Origin: HGW-17 sp938004375
GTDB taxonomy: Bacteria; Myxococcota_A; Polyangia; HGW-17
Assembly (NCBI GenBank): GCA_036802685.1
Contig: DAIRVS010000105.1
Coordinates: 1-15,189, forward strand
Length of the DNA stretch: 15,189 nucleotides
Reading direction: 5' to 3'
The notes beneath the pieces are model-generated. The model had not been told where the DNA came from, ran no database searches, and saw only the letters and a list, made by a program, of their open reading frames with translations. The translations under genes were made by a program, and so were the position numbers. This document shows positions 14,836 to 15,189 of this stretch, piece after piece. Positions within the stretch are counted from its first letter, which is position 1; the number at the start of each line of letters is the position of its first letter.

Positions 14836-15189
14836 ATGGGGACAATCCCCCAGCTGAACGCGATCGTCATCCGTGACACGGCCGACAAGGTCGCCGTCGC
14901 GGAGCGGCTCATCGAGGTGAACGACAAGGCGAAGGCCGAGGTCGTCCTCGACGTCGAGCTCCTCCAGCTCAGCACGACGAAGCTCCTCGAGCTCGGGGCG
15001 AAGCTCTCGACCTACTCGACCTCGGGCTCTCTTTCCGGAACGGCCACCGGCGGTTCCGGCGGCTCGACCTCCCCGAGCCTTCCCTGGAAGGATCTCCTGA
15101 AGCTCTCACTCTCGGACTTCAACTTCACGGTGCCGTCGATCCTCGTCAACTTCATCAAGACGAACACCGACACCGAGCTCCTCGCCCGG
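14836..15189 (+). CDS. gspD: Secretin (GspD family) fragment, broken at 5' end and off right edge
   Basis: The frame is open from TGA at 14824-14826 to the window edge. LNAIVIRDTADKVAVAERLI, then NDKAKAEVVLDVELLQL and LLELG, match the end of the last N-domain and the start of the secretin core of type II secretion-type outer-membrane channels. A Gly/Ser-rich insert and a core-like stretch ending FIKTNTDTELLAR follow, as in secretins. Such proteins form the outer-membrane pore of type II secretion or type IV pilus systems. Several hundred residues of N-terminal domains should precede this point, but only about four codons (ATG at 14836) remain before the homology. The ATG with GAGGA upstream is probably fortuitous. 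The wording of the motifs recalls secretins from Acidobacteria-like genomes, which hints that this end may not share an origin with the rest of the contig. Confidence 0.8.
   Translation, partial: MGTIPQLNAIVIRDTADKVAVAERLIEVNDKAKAEVVLDVELLQLSTTKLLELGAKLSTYSTSGSLSGTATGGSGGSTSPSLPWKDLLKLSLSDFNFTVPSILVNFIKTNTDTELLAR

Noticed and set aside
14673..14975. A 100-residue minus-strand frame across the transposase/secretin join
   Set aside because: It is Ser/Thr/Arg-rich, in the wrong frame for the transposase, and antisense to the secretin fragment.

Overview
The window is a high-GC bacterial chromosome segment with tightly packed genes and strong G/C preference at third codon positions. Two surface-protein hallmarks point to Myxococcota or a close delta-proteobacterial relative, probably from a metagenome or an uncultured genome. 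One is a C-terminal sorting tag of the MYXO-CTERM type (Cys-rich box, hydrophobic helix, RRRR end) on a secreted metalloprotease. The other is a lipoprotein with an Asn-rich spacer followed by EGF-like, Cys-rich modules. The lineage call is inference.

Layout. (1) 1-2368, minus strand: an operon-like run of pgeF (peptidoglycan-editing/polyphenol-oxidase family), an unknown membrane-anchored coiled-coil protein, and an exported TPR protein that runs off the left edge. (2) 2506-3908, plus strand: xdhC and a mocA-like nucleotidyltransferase, both molybdenum-hydroxylase maturation factors, with no molybdoenzyme gene in view. (3) 4005-7551, plus strand: an M36/M4-like secreted zinc protease with the MYXO-CTERM-type tail, then a Cys-rich lipoprotein; both are predicted to be cell-surface or extracellular. 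(4) 7535-8473, minus strand: a RarD-type EamA permease whose 3' end overlaps the lipoprotein gene by 17 bp. (5) 8568-13758, plus strand: three genes joined by 4-bp start/stop overlaps. They encode a sigma-54-dependent response regulator, a minimal penicillin-binding transpeptidase, and an 800-residue exported protein with an NADase-type/discoidin-like glycan-binding domain plus a helical-repeat-like C-terminus. (6) 13759-14001: a less GC-rich gap with a possible terminator and several small palindromes. (7) 14002-14829, minus strand: an IS200-like Y1/RAYT transposase missing its N-terminus. (8) 14836-15189, plus strand: a piece of a type II secretion-type secretin (GspD family) without its N-domains, running off the right edge.

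The most unusual points are two. The first is the response regulator-transpeptidase-glycan-binding operon, which looks like an uncharacterised cell-envelope module. The second is the abrupt meeting of two 5'-truncated genes near 14830-14842, which is either a real rearrangement or an assembly join; sequence to the right of that point may not belong to the same locus. No tRNA, rRNA, CRISPR array or defence system was recognised.
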